In this document: positions 22,759 to 34,285 of the stretch, piece by piece | Numbering within the stretch: position 1 is the stretch's first letter | Layout of the letters: the number at the start of each line of letters is the position of its first letter | DNA from: Tachypleus tridentatus | Taxonomy: Eukaryota > Arthropoda > Merostomata > Xiphosura > Limulidae | Assembly: GCF_004210375.1 (NCBI RefSeq) | Contig: NC_134837.1 | Location: 168,309,310 to 168,373,309, forward strand | Length of the DNA: 64,000 nucleotides | Reading direction: 5' to 3' | Program-made: the position numbers and the translations under genes | The notes under the pieces: model-generated | What the model saw: only the letters and a program-made list of their open reading frames with translations | Told to the model about the DNA's origin: nothing | Database searches by the model: none

Positions 22759-23530
22759 AAAATTAAATAATAGGTTACAAATTAATAGCTTTATTGCAAG
22801 ACATTGTTTCAGTTTATACTTTACAGCTAAGCTTTTAACACTTACGGAACTTGAAAGAAGTGTATGCGAAGATTGTGAAAACAGAAAAATTTTGATAAAA
22901 AGTTATTGTATTTTTATCGAAATTTCTACCATGTATTATATAACTAACTAGTCGAATAAAATTAACGATAAATTCTACTGTTAACTGTTTCAAACTGAAA
23001 GTCTTAAAGATTAAATATCTATATGTTTTTAATAAAGTAAACACCTGGAATAGATATTAATAATGAAAATACATTTTAGACCACACCCATATTTGTGAAC
23101 CTTAAATATAACTTTATATCTGCCCTCAGGTATTCTTTATATGAAAACAAACACCTACCTAAATATCTGTGCTGACAGCAAGAAATGAAATATTAAGTGT
23201 TAGGTGACATATAAATAACAATTAACATATAGATAGATTGTAATGGGACTTTTGATGGGACTTGTGGATAATGAAACGTCATTCAACTTAACTATTTTTT
23301 TTTCAGGGTGTAAGAGGAAGGGAGAAGAAATGCGCTATGAAAATATTTATGTTATAAAGGTTCTCAGAATACGTTGAGTTGCTATTGCGTTTCTTATGTT
23401 ATTTGAGCACCTGTTTTGGGAATATGGTATTGTTAAACAATATTAATCATAGACGCATACAGTTTATTAACACTATCTCTTTCGATAATAGAAAATAGTT
23501 TACTTATCATATCTTTAGTGATGTACTGGG

Positions 23531-23804
23531 TCCGGCATTGCCAGGTGGTTAAGGCGCTCGACTAGTAATTTGAGGTTCGCGGTTTTGAATCCCCATCACG
23601 TTACACAGGCTCCCTCTTTTAGCCATGGGGACATTATAATGTGACTGCCAATCCCACTATTCATTGGCAAAAGGGTATCCCAAGAGCTAGCGGTGGGTTG
23701 TGACGACTAGCTACCTTCCGTCTAGTCTTACACTGCAAAATTTGGGACGGGTAGCGCAAATAGCCCTCGTATGGCTTTGCGAGAAATTCAAAAAAGAAAC
23801 AAAC
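23531..23804 (+). repeat. SINE family A copy
   Basis: Plus-strand, near full length: CCGGCATTGCCAGGTGGTTA head, GCGGTGGGTTGTGACGACTA body, GCGAGAAATTCAAAAAAG tail. Confidence 0.85.
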
Positions 23805-24837
23805 CTGACCATTCGATAATGCATTGCCGTTATATTTAACTTACGGATAAAGATTTCTGTCGCAGCTCTTTCCAAAAACAGATATTTCCACAAAAACATT
23901 TCTAAACGATCTAGAATTGAAGTGCACAACACTTTGAGGAAAGTGTCTTCAACGTCATTCAAAGAGTCGAAAAACAGTGATTTCCAAAATCACCTTATAA
24001 AGCATGGTTATGTAAGAGAATTTTACGACACCAAATACATTGAGAAAATGGCAAATAAGAATTTGCATTATAAACTACAAAAGGAAAACAAGAGCAGTCT
24101 ATTTAAACGCTAAAAGAATTGCTGCTTTAACGATTCCTTGTGTACAAGCACTCATAACCTTCCATCTAGTGAGTTACTTTACAATGAAATAACAATAAAT
24201 ATTTAACTATCACTTCGTTATTTGATGCCTGTTCTCTAAGATTTTGTTCCAAACGTTACTTCAGCATTCAGGACACAGAAATAAAAACAAAAACGGGAAA
24301 TAAATCAAATTGAAAATAATATAGGTAACGACAAGCATGTTCTACGAAATGTTATGCACGCTGTTAGAATCAAAATAATACATAAACAATAAATTTGAAC
24401 ATTATAAAAAATGTTAAACCAACTGCGAAAAATATTTTTTAAGCTGCAATATATATACACATATATATAAGCTTCATAAGATATGTGCTCAATAATATTT
24501 TTGCGATTTGTTTATACTAAGCCTTCAGTGTGGAGCACATAGAAACAAAAGCTTCAAGGTTTCAGGAGGAACTACAGGAAAGTCCCATTGCTAATCGAAT
24601 ACTTTATTGACCTTGAATTAACAGGTCTTATCCATTTCGTTAGAGAAAAATTAAATGATATAAACTAAACAAGATTATAAGGACAAGTTTTGTCTTACTT
24701 TACACGTAGAAATAACGTAAATGTATCTGACATTAATACATACACACAGAACAATGAAGATATTACAACTCCAATAACGTTCTTGAAAGTAGAATAGTAT
24801 TTAATATGCGTGAACAATTATATTTACATGTTGTGAG

Positions 24838-25088
24838 TTTGTTTGTTTGTTTTTTAAATTTCGCGCAAAGCTACTCGAGGGCTATCTGCGCTAGCCGTCC
24901 CTAATTTAGCAGTACAAGACTAGAGGGAAGGAAGCTAGTCACCACCACCCGCCACTTACTCTTGGGCTACTCTCTTACCAACGAATAGTGGGATTGACTG
25001 CCACGTTATAACGCATGTTTGGTGTGACGGGGTTGCGAACCCGCGACCCTCAGATTACACGCCTTAACCCACCTGCCCATGCCGGGCC
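24838..25088 (-). repeat. SINE family A copy with 13-bp target duplication
   Basis: Minus-strand copy flanked by TACATGTTGTGAG at 24825-24837 and 25089-25101. Direct repeats of this length are typical of LINE-machinery insertion. Confidence 0.9.
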
Positions 25089-25829
25089 TACATGTTGTGA
25101 GAAGATTGTTTTTTATTGCTTATTCAAGTAGGAGAAACAATACAAAGCCAAAATCTGAAACTAACCCATGATTGTCGTGAAAAATAAAGTGAAATTTAAA
25201 ATGAATTTCTTTCGAAACAGTATGATAATTCCGTTGGACGTAAAAATGATTATATAAATTAATCATGTGTTTACATTGAAACATGTCTCAACATGTTTAA
25301 GGAATTTCAGTACTATCATTATGTATAAATTATTTTTGTCCGGAGTACGTAATTTCATAGGGAAGTTAAAAGTGCTGTTATCAGATATTTTTCATGAACT
25401 TGTAAACGCGAAATGTCTTCTTATATGTACATGCATATATAGTTTGTTTTTATGTATTTTCAACGTTCGTATTACATTTTCACTCACAGACTTATATCTG
25501 AAAGTATACTCAATAAAAGTAATAGTGCCAAAAATGTTCTATTTAAAATGAATACTCTAAATAATAATAATTTATTTTTCAAGGTAGGAAGTACAACTAG
25601 GAAATACAATTTCGGTTTTGAAATTTAAAAATGAGACATAATTTTAAAAATGAAAATAATCAAGTTTTTTAATTTAATATCATTTACATAAAAAAAACCC
25701 ACAAAATGGTGTCATACAAATCCACTGAAAGCCACAGTAACAGGATTTAGTACTTGCAGAGGAAGCTTCAATGATTCTCTCAAGAGATTTTAAAGATAGA
25801 GTTATTTTTGAGATTCCTCTGATTTGGTT

Positions 25830-26102
25830 TGGTTTATTTCGAATTTCGAACATAGCTACACGAGGGCTATCTGTGCTAGCCATCCCTAATTTAACAATGT
25901 AAGACTAGAGGGAAGGCAGCTAGTCATCACCACCATCGCCAATCTTGAAATACTCTTTTACTAACAAATAGTGGAATTGATTGTTACATTATCACACTCC
26001 CACGGCTAATAGGGGCGAACATGTCTGGGGTAAGGAAGATTCAAACCCGTGACCCTCAGATTACGAGTAAAGCACCCTAACCACCTGGCAATGCTGGGCT
26101 CG
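25830..26102 (-). repeat. SINE family A copy
   Basis: Minus-strand full-length copy: GAATTTCGAACATAGCTACA tail on the left, GGCAATGCTGGGC head on the right. Confidence 0.85.
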
Positions 26103-26626
26103 GATCGAATATTGACATATTTGTCTAAAATATAAGATAATGAATTACAAATCATTACACATTATAAACGTATTCTCATCTTCTTTTATACGAAATACAC
26201 GTATCAGATTTCAAGATTGTTAATTCTATACTTTTTGAAAACATAATCTATAGCGTGATACGATCACCATCTGTTAGAAACTCACAAATTTTATCTGTTC
26301 ATCTTTCTCAGAGGTTTTGGTTCTTATGAGATATGAACAGCAAACCAACAAATCTATAGTGCGGTACCCTATACTTTGGGCCACGTTCAACTCATTAAGG
26401 TATAAAAACAGGAATTATTGATTAATAAGCGTAATCCGACGTGATTTGCAATGCCTTTATATTTTTATCAAGGTTTTTGGTCAGAAACATGCATAATATG
26501 CTTTTAATAAAGTGTTTAACAGTGTTCACGACTCTAGCTATGTCTTAAAATATAAGAAATGTGTTTTATGGTAACACTATGGAGTCCTGGAGGCGACACG
26601 AGAAAACATATTTGTGTTGTATATAC

Positions 26627-26724
26627 GACTTACCCATGACTAACAATGTCTTTCCCACAAGACCTTTCTCATGCGAACATCTTAAATAAATCGCGGGAAC
26701 GAAACGGTTAGTCATGGATAAGGC
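26627..26724. repeat. Imperfect inverted repeat (hairpin)
   Basis: CTTACCCATGACTAAC at 26629-26644 pairs with GTTAGTCATGGATAAG at 26707-26722 (15 of 16), with a ~62-bp loop. It is not part of any repeat family I could recognise here. Confidence 0.5.
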
Positions 26725-26954
26725 AAATATTTTTTCACCGTATTGTTTTTCTGGCTCCGTACAGTCCTATTCACAAAACTAGAGAAGTATACGAGTCGTC
26801 TGTAGTTTAGCCGTTTAATATTTAGCACTGGCTACTTTTAGTTTGAATACCATCTTATGTGACAGACGAAGTAAACAGCCAGAATATTTATATAGTTTCA
26901 GACATAGCCATATTTCATTTAGAACTACTGGAGGACTATTAATTAGCATATTAC

Positions 26955-27834
26955 TTAATATAATTTATCTCGGACGAGTCTCCGATTTATTATGTTACGT
27001 ACGTTACGTGTTATGACTTCAATTAACCAAATATTTGAATTTAGAAGTTAATTAAATGTTGATGTGTATTAAATTATGATACCTGCCAAAAAAATCGATG
27101 TACATAATTTCCCATTTTTTATAACAGATACATTTTAATATACAAACAATAAACAATACAATCTACAGTAACAGTCATTGCTAATAGTAATTACAAATAA
27201 TCGTTACAAATTACAAAGTTTTACAAACTTACAGACATTACTGATTCTTATATCGAGTCTAGAACTGAATATTTTATCAATGTTTCAGATCCACGACCGG
27301 CAAATTAATTCTGAGTTGATTTTGTTACACCCTGCTTAAGTTAATGATGTCTTTTCTTGGCTAGTCTCACACAATGTTCAAGGTCACGTCTTAACGGCGA
27401 AGATATTTAATGTCGTCTTAGAAATACAAACGTCCGAAGTTAATTCAGTGGAGCTAAACGTTTTAATGTTCGAATTCTACAAACGTTCCTGGTCAACTTT
27501 TGTAGTTTTCCGATTAATAGATGTTAGTCATAATTTTAGCTTCTTAGGGCTATAGCACAATGGCTGTAGCTTCCAATAATAATAATATTCTTTTTATATT
27601 ACTATCTCTTGGCTTTTATACGAATCGTATGAGTTTCTCGAAATTTCAATAGTGTTCTAGCCCATTTTCGTAAAACAAGTATTGTTGATTCTTACTCTCA
27701 AGCATCTTCTACAAATTTCGAGAAAAGGCGGCACCTGCGCAATACACTGTCAAGATTATACGTGACGTGCAACAAAGAAAACTATACTGAAACAAGCGTG
27801 GATATTAAAACAAACAGGTAACGGTAAATCTGAC
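26955..27834 (-). repeat. LTR-like repeat, copy 1
   Basis: One of six related repeats. On the minus strand it starts near GTAAATCC-like sequence, has TATAAAAGCC (TATA box, plus-strand 27612-27621) near its first quarter, and ends CTCGTCCGAGATAAATTATA. The consensus across copies is TGTTACGGATTTAC...ATAATACGTAACA, i.e. TG...CA ends as in an LTR. No internal retroelement genes are attached. Confidence 0.6.
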
Positions 27835-28150
27835 ATATTTGACATTTACCCAATTCTGATTAGCCTATATATATGTGTGAGAAACGTTGTAAATTAAGTT
27901 TCAGTGCAGTTCCAGAAATTATATCTATTCTTCTAAGCATCACAGGGACGTTGTTCAACTGACTTTAAATATGGCCTAAATATTTAGTTGCAAAAGCAAC
28001 GTGAAGTTAAATACCATTCTGAATAACACTTTCAATACATATGGTGTTATTTACCAATTCAGTAGTCTGTAAAACAGCTATATAATTTATATTCAACTTC
28101 CTTTCTGAAGGGATACATTGGCATCTCCTTATTTTTTCTTCTCAAATGGC

Positions 28151-28426
28151 TTGTTTGTTTGTTTTTGAATTTCGCGCAAAGCTACACGAGGGCTACCTGC
28201 GCTAGCCGTCCATAATTTAGCAGTGTAAGACTAGAGAGAAGCCAGGTAATCATCACCACCCACCGCCAGCTCTTGGGATACTCTTTTACCAAAGAAGAGT
28301 GGGGCTGACAATCACATTATAATGCCCAACAGCTGAAAGAGCGAGCGTGCATGGTGTGACGGGCATTCGAATTTGCGACCTTCAGATTGCGAGTCGAGTA
28401 CCCCAATCGCCTGGCCATGCTGAGCA
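28151..28426 (-). repeat. SINE family A copy between two LTR-like repeats
   Basis: Minus-strand full-length copy. An imperfect duplication (TTCTCAAATGGC at 28139-28150, TTCTCAAAGGC at 28427-28437) flanks it. Confidence 0.88.
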
Positions 28427-28628
28427 TTCTCAAAGGCAAATACTTAAAGAAATAGCATGAAACTTAAAACAAACTTATAAGTCACATCTATGTTTTGCTT
28501 AAAAATGAAATCATACAATTTCATTTAATGTTTTATGTTTATGTTAATATCCCATATTTTGTTGTAAAACACTGTAAGATGAAATATTTTCCAATTTCAC
28601 TTTTTTATTGTTAATCATATCATATCGC

Positions 28629-29455
28629 GTTATAATTTATCTCGGACGAGTTTGCAATTTCTAATGTAACGTATTACGATTTCAAACAACCTAAATGAGG
28701 TTAAATTATCATTTTGGTTTAAAAGTTAAGTGAATGTCGATGTATATAAACTTTATGATATTTGTCAACCAGATAGATAAGCACAGTTTTTTTTTTCTTA
28801 ATACAGATATATTTTAATATACAAACAATAATACCATTTATAATAATGGTTATTACATATAGTTATTACCAAATATGTTTTATATACAAAAGTTGTACAA
28901 ACTTACAAACAATACTGAATATTGTAATTGACCTGAAACTGAATATTTTATCAACGATTCATCATGATTCTGAGGTGATACCAGCACAGTTCACGTAACG
29001 GGACTTCTTCACCACTAAAGTTATCTAATGTTTACGTAGAATTACTAATGTCCGATGGTAATCTGTTTAGGTTAAATTGTTTGTAATGTTCGAAATCTAT
29101 GAACAATTCTGGTCAACTATCTGTAGTTTCCCGATTAATAAAGAGTTTATCACGCTTATGGCTTCCGAGGTTTATAGCAAACTGCAGCAAACCAGCAGCG
29201 TATGCTCTCACCCTGTGTGTTGCAGTGGCTACATTTTATAATCATTAGGCGACAATATTAGCAATAACTACTATTTGTATACACGTATGGTATATTTTTA
29301 CTCTTACTTTCGAGTATCTTCTACAAATTTAGAGAACAGGCGGGAAATTTTCATTACATATTTAACACTATAAGTTATATACATTTCTAAATATATATTA
29401 AAATGAAAGAAACATAGATATTAAAATAAATATAAATAGTAAATCCGTAACATAG
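28629..29455 (-). repeat. LTR-like repeat, copy 2
   Basis: Same family and orientation as 26955-27834. It ends on the plus strand in GTAAATCCGTAACA. The ~0.8 kb between the two copies contains a SINE but no coding signal, so this could be a small non-autonomous element or two solo LTRs. Confidence 0.6.
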
Positions 29456-30165
29456 TTGCTGATTTTGTTGTTCCAAGACTTACAGCAGGTAATTAATGAG
29501 AGCTAATGTTCTTGTTACAAGGCGTAAAGATATATGTGTAATTAATACTTTAGCTAGATATTTTAGATATAACAAAGCTTATCCTCACTCAGTACAGCGT
29601 GTATTCTTTGTCGTGGTATTTTATGTTTGTAATCCCGGTACGAATAGTAGCTGGATTAGGCCTTAAACTTGATTATTACGTGACACATTTTTGTAGTGCA
29701 CAGTATTCTTCTCAGGATATTATAACCTGATGGTACACATATATTTAATGTTTTCATCTGTATAAGTATAAACTAGATGATATTCTTTAAAGTTTTGAAC
29801 ATGTGTAACAAATGTAAGTAACTGTAAGACCAGGTTTTAAGGTATTCTGAGATTTCGATGTACTTAAATGAACCTAAATTACCATATACGCTTAATGCAC
29901 TCACAATTTGGTAAACTTTTATGTGATTGCAGTAAAGGTAAGTTATTTGTAAATTTGTGTGATTAAAGCAAAGCTGAGTATTGCATACACTGATGCAATC
30001 AAGGCGAGTAACCTAACAATGTATCCCTAAGGATATCTGATAAGAGTAGGGTGCTCTAAAGATCCGTATAATTATGGTAGATGTCAGGCATGAAACTCTG
30101 TATATCAGTAGCACATGTGTATAGTAATAGACGTAAGACACTTAGCATTTTTGATATCACGGCTG

Positions 30166-30258
30166 AAACGGCGAGCATGTTTGGCGTGAAGGGGATTCGA
30201 ACTCGCGACCCTCAGATTACGAGTCGAATGTCTTAACCACCTGGCCATGCCGGGCCCG
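30166..30258 (-). repeat. SINE family A head-only fragment
   Basis: Only the tRNA-like head and first body bases (GGCTGAAACGGCGAGCATGT to GGCCATGCCGGGC) remain; the body and tail are missing. Confidence 0.8.
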
Positions 30259-30679
30259 CAAGTCTTGTAGATTTCTTATATTATAGGGTTTTGTAAATCT
30301 GTTTTCTTTTTCAACCTTAGCATTGAATTTTTATTCGATATATCTAAAATAACAAATGAAAATTTAATTATTAATGCGTCTATCTTTATAAATGATAAAA
30401 TTTTCTTTGATTTGAGTGTACAAACAAACATGTCATGTTGGAGCAATAATCTCATAAAGAGTCAAATTACCCTTGTTTTTCTAGTATCAAAGGGCTAGAC
30501 TGTTAGGACTAGAAACAACTGTATACGTACGTATATGTTTTTTCAGTGTATTGGTAGAAGTAGAAATGTTACAATTTGTACAATTATTTCCAATTTTCAT
30601 ACGTTACAGACACTTCCAAAACTACATTAACTTATTATGAAAAGTTGTAAGTGAAAAAATAAGTCTTACATGTGCATAG

Positions 30680-31335
30680 TGTGATGGATTTACTATTATA
30701 TATCTATTTTAATATCGACGTTTGTTTAAGTTAAATTTGTATTTAGAAATGTTCGTAACTTATACTGTTAAATATGTATTGCGAAGTTTCTATTTACTAA
30801 AGTTGTAGAAGACTTTCAAGCGCAAGAATAAACAATATATGTATGTACATAAACGCTAGTAATCGTCACTATTGTTGTGCAAGCAGATATTTCTAGAAAT
30901 TCTCCTCACACCTATAAAATTAACAAAAGCAACGCGGTAAGAAACAGTATAACTTGAATACAGTTGGTATATTATAAACCTCTGAAGCTATAATTGTGAT
31001 TAACACTTATTAAGCGGAAACTTGAGATATTTGACTAGGAACGTTTATAAATTTCGAACTTTACAAACCATTTAACTTGAGCGCATTAATACCGGATGTT
31101 ATTATTTTTACAAAGACATTGTATAATTCAGCTGTGAAAAATCGCGTGTGATCAGCGAAGAGCTAGTTAGCCCCTCGTTAAGTGAATTGTATGTATACCA
31201 ACTAGAAATTAATTCACTTATCGTGAACCCCTGATAGGATATCAAGGATGTTCCGGATCAGAAAGAAAATTTAATACTATTTGCAAGTTTGTAAAACTTG
31301 TATATAAATCATTATTTCTAATAATTATTTGTTTG
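30680..31335 (+). repeat. LTR-like repeat, copy 3 (3'-truncated)
   Basis: Starts TGTGATGGATTTACTATTAT and carries the family block CCTCTGAAGCTATAATTGTG plus a TATA-like CCTATAAAATT. It lacks the last ~180 bp seen in other copies. Confidence 0.6.
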
Positions 31336-32904
31336 TTTGTTTTGAATGAAACAATCATTGGAAATGAGTTTGGATCCAAATGATCGATGAAACACACTAT
31401 TAACTTGCAGTTAGATCCTAAAATACTTTCGTTATCCCAAAATATAACAAACTTAAGACAGTTTTTCTTTTTTTACAAAAAAAATGAAAGAAAACGCCTT
31501 TCATCACCTATGAAAATCAGTAAGGTAATATAATACACACACATACATATTCATGTATATATTTTAAATATATGTTATATGTATTAACATTTCAACCATC
31601 TGTAAGGATATACTATCCTTCCACCAGTAATACCAATGTTATAAATGTTAAATAATAATGACATAAATCAAATAAAAGAACGAAAAGAGTATTATACCTT
31701 GAAAATAAGTACGATTATCACAGTTAATCAAATTGTGCATACAGTAGATAGTTGATTGACCTGTAAATTTAAAACTAAGTACAATAAGCATAGTCTTCAG
31801 TGTAATGTCACACAGAAAGTTTCATTCTGGCGGAATTTATGAGAAATTAAAACATAGAGATTTATAATATCTTAACAAATTGCATATTTTGTCTTCATTC
31901 TATTATGCGACATTTAATCCATTCTATTCATAATGACGAAAAACTCGACATAATATTGCACTGATTAGATAGTATTTTCTCTCTTTTATAAGAAACTTAA
32001 AGTAACGGTAACATATTTGTTAATTTTCTAATGATATGTGTAAACTGGAGAATAACTTTAAAACACGTGAAATTTTATCTTAAGTTTATTCAGTATTTTA
32101 GGCTCTTATTTCAAGATTAACTTTCTATCAACAAAAAGAGATTTAAAGAAATGGACTTACCATGGGTAGAAGAAAAAACAAAACTAAACAACAACAACAA
32201 AAACGCCTATATCACGAAATCAAATATTGTCACCAAATAGGCAGTTCTTCGGAGAATTCAATCGAAGGTAATACGTAACAGGAAGAAAATATTGTTGGGA
32301 AGCAAATCTATATATATTCAGAAGTCAAATTACTTTTAATGCATAACATATTGGTCATAACACGTTCTAGATTTGAAAAAAAAAATTGACATACGATAAA
32401 TATTTTTTCTATTTTTTACAGATAAATTACAGATGCCATGTACGTTTAAAGTAAACAACGTGTTAAATTTACGTTTAAATAAATTGATTTTGTTTTTTAA
32501 ATCAACATGTATAGGAAATTTATTTTAGTAAAAACCGAAAGTTACTCTTGAGTTAAAAATAAACTAAGCTAATTTACGATCTCTGGTGTTCACATTTTAA
32601 TAATATATTCTCAACGATATTTAAAGTTTATGAATATAAATCAACAGTTTTAACAGTCTTGTACACCTAGTAAATATTCTGGGAGTATAATATTGATATA
32701 TAAACTTACTTCATACACACGTATGTTCATACATATATAAAATAATGTTACCTGGCATTAAAAATGACAAAAAGCAGTCTAAAAACGAAATAAACTTTTA
32801 CCAGAGGATTTTAATCAAGTACAAAATGTATACATTTCTTTTTTTGTAACAGGTTTTTGCTTATAAGAATTTTTAAGATCCTTAAAAACTGTTTAAGTGT
32901 ATTG
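31336..32904. other. Nuclear receptor 3' flank
   Basis: AT-rich. Minus-strand ATTAAA (plus-strand 32809-32814) and AATAAA (~32519-32524) are possible polyadenylation signals for the nuclear receptor. Nothing else recognised. Confidence 0.4.
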
Positions 32905-34263
32905 TTATATTAGTGAATCTTTTTCTGTTTGATCATCGCAATACTTAACTCTAGACAAAAAACACTTATCCAAACCCTCACTGGAGCTAGAATCCTCCTC
33001 AAAGTCCAGTGGCCACGAGGATCTAAGATCCATTAAAATGTCTCTTCTAAAACTCCAGCGATTTCCAGCTCCACTGAGTTCAGGAGTCGATCTGGTATCA
33101 CTAGGTGAGTCTAATCGGAGATTGGAAAGCTGTTTTTGAATTTCTTCCATTTCATCTTCGTTCAGTTTCAAGTGATAGCCAGTGTGAGCTTCATTCAACT
33201 CGCGCAAGTCTGGAAGCTTCAAAAACAGCTTCGGGTAAAGGACAGTGGTGTGGTCAGGCCCATAACGCCATAGCATATAGTTCTTTAACAAAATATAATA
33301 TTTCTCCTGTTGTGCTGTGACTAGGTCTACATTTTCCAGGTCAGAGCGATCTGGAGACAAAAGAACTGTTACAAGAAGTAACATGATCGTTGGTTCGTCG
33401 GGACCCAACTCTTTAATCCCTTCATTAAATTTCATGTGTTTCTCAAATAGTGTGGGTGAGACTAGCTTCATGATGTCTTCAGCTTTCAACGTGGGTGAGT
33501 CTCTGTATAGCACCTTCTTACGATCTGGCCAACAACCACGCCTGTTATCAAACACATAGGCTCCACGAAGAAAACACATCTCCATGATGCCACTACGCAA
33601 GAGTACTTCCTGGTCTCTTTGTGGGATGTAGGAGAAACACTTCAGATTTTGCGCGAAATGAGAAAATTGTTTTATCACGGTGAAGAACATGTCGAGAATT
33701 TGTGTTCGACTTCTTTCACATGTCTGAAGCGTCAATTTATTAGTAAACGTAATAGTTTGGTAACTAATTTCGTAGGAATTAATTATCGTTTCTATGTTTT
33801 CCACATCATCCTCAGTTAGGTATTTTCCCAATTCACTAATATCTGGATCATAACCGCACACATTAATTTTCCGTGGAGGTTTTTCGGACTGTGATATACC
33901 TTGTTGCTGTTTTCTTTCCATTCGACTACGTAACAACTTCTGTCTCTCTTCGTCTGTCATCACCCACCCTTTCTCCATTCCGATTGACATACATTTCTGA
34001 AAGCGACAGTACTGGCAACATTTACGGGAAATGATATTAATTTCACATTTTTTTTCATATGGACAGTGAAAGTTCCTGTACCCTTCGTTCTGGACGGAGC
34101 GTCGGAAAAAAGCCTTACAGCTATCACAGGAGATCCCACCGAAATGATAACTTTTGGCTCGGTCCCCGCAAACACCACATGCTTTCTGTTGCTTCTTGAA
34201 CAAACGATTTCCATGATCTACGGGTAACCTAATATTGCTTCTATTGTTTGAAGGCAGGCTCAT
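32905..34263 (-). CDS. Nuclear receptor, NR1 group (HR96-like), single coding exon
   Basis: 452 residues from the ATG at 34263-34261 to the TAA at 32907-32905. The DNA-binding domain spans residues 29-102. Zinc finger 1 uses Cys29/32/46/49 and finger 2 Cys67/73/83/86. The P-box is CDSCKAFFRR, close to the ESCKAFFRR of arthropod HR96 and unlike the EGCKGFF of most NR1 members; WVMTDEER follows. The ligand-binding domain is about 145-370, with the signature FSHFAQNLKCF...RDQEVLL at 200-222 and the helix 8/9 motif LLSPDRSDL at 301-309. It is expected to be a nuclear ligand-regulated transcription factor, perhaps for dietary lipids or xenobiotics as in HR96 relatives (inference). The start was chosen because TTGTTACAG|GA precedes this ATG; the frame runs 58 codons further 5' but that part looks intronic. 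Odd points: the whole CDS is one exon; no canonical AF-2 helix is seen; residues 385-452 are Ser/acidic-rich. An ATTAAA lies ~95 bp past the stop. HR10/HR97-type NR1 receptors are alternatives. Confidence 0.9.
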   Translation of the reverse strand: MSLPSNNRSNIRLPVDHGNRLFKKQQKACGVCGDRAKSYHFGGISCDSCKAFFRRSVQNEGYRNFHCPYEKKCEINIISRKCCQYCRFQKCMSIGMEKGWVMTDEERQKLLRSRMERKQQQGISQSEKPPRKINVCGYDPDISELGKYLTEDDVENIETIINSYEISYQTITFTNKLTLQTCERSRTQILDMFFTVIKQFSHFAQNLKCFSYIPQRDQEVLLRSGIMEMCFLRGAYVFDNRRGCWPDRKKVLYRDSPTLKAEDIMKLVSPTLFEKHMKFNEGIKELGPDEPTIMLLLVTVLLSPDRSDLENVDLVTAQQEKYYILLKNYMLWRYGPDHTTVLYPKLFLKLPDLRELNEAHTGYHLKLNEDEMEEIQKQLSNLRLDSPSDTRSTPELSGAGNRWSFRRDILMDLRSSWPLDFEEDSSSSEGLDKCFLSRVKYCDDQTEKDSLI

Positions 34264-34285
34264 TCCTGTAACAAGAGATCCAACA
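34264..34285 (-). other. Likely 5'-UTR splice acceptor of the nuclear receptor gene
   Basis: On the minus strand a pyrimidine-rich stretch ends in TTGTTACAG (AG at 34266-34267), leaving two bases before the chosen ATG. This implies an upstream non-coding (or short coding) exon that I could not locate. Confidence 0.5.

Larger units (their letters stand above)
22021..26954. other. Intergenic, SINEs only
   Basis: Holds four family A SINE copies or fragments and one hairpin. Open frames such as 23922-24113 have no recognisable motif and I do not call them genes. Confidence 0.45.

Noticed and set aside
23922..24113. 63-codon Lys/Asn-rich open frame
   Set aside because: Composition fits AT-rich random DNA; no domain, no supporting splice sites.
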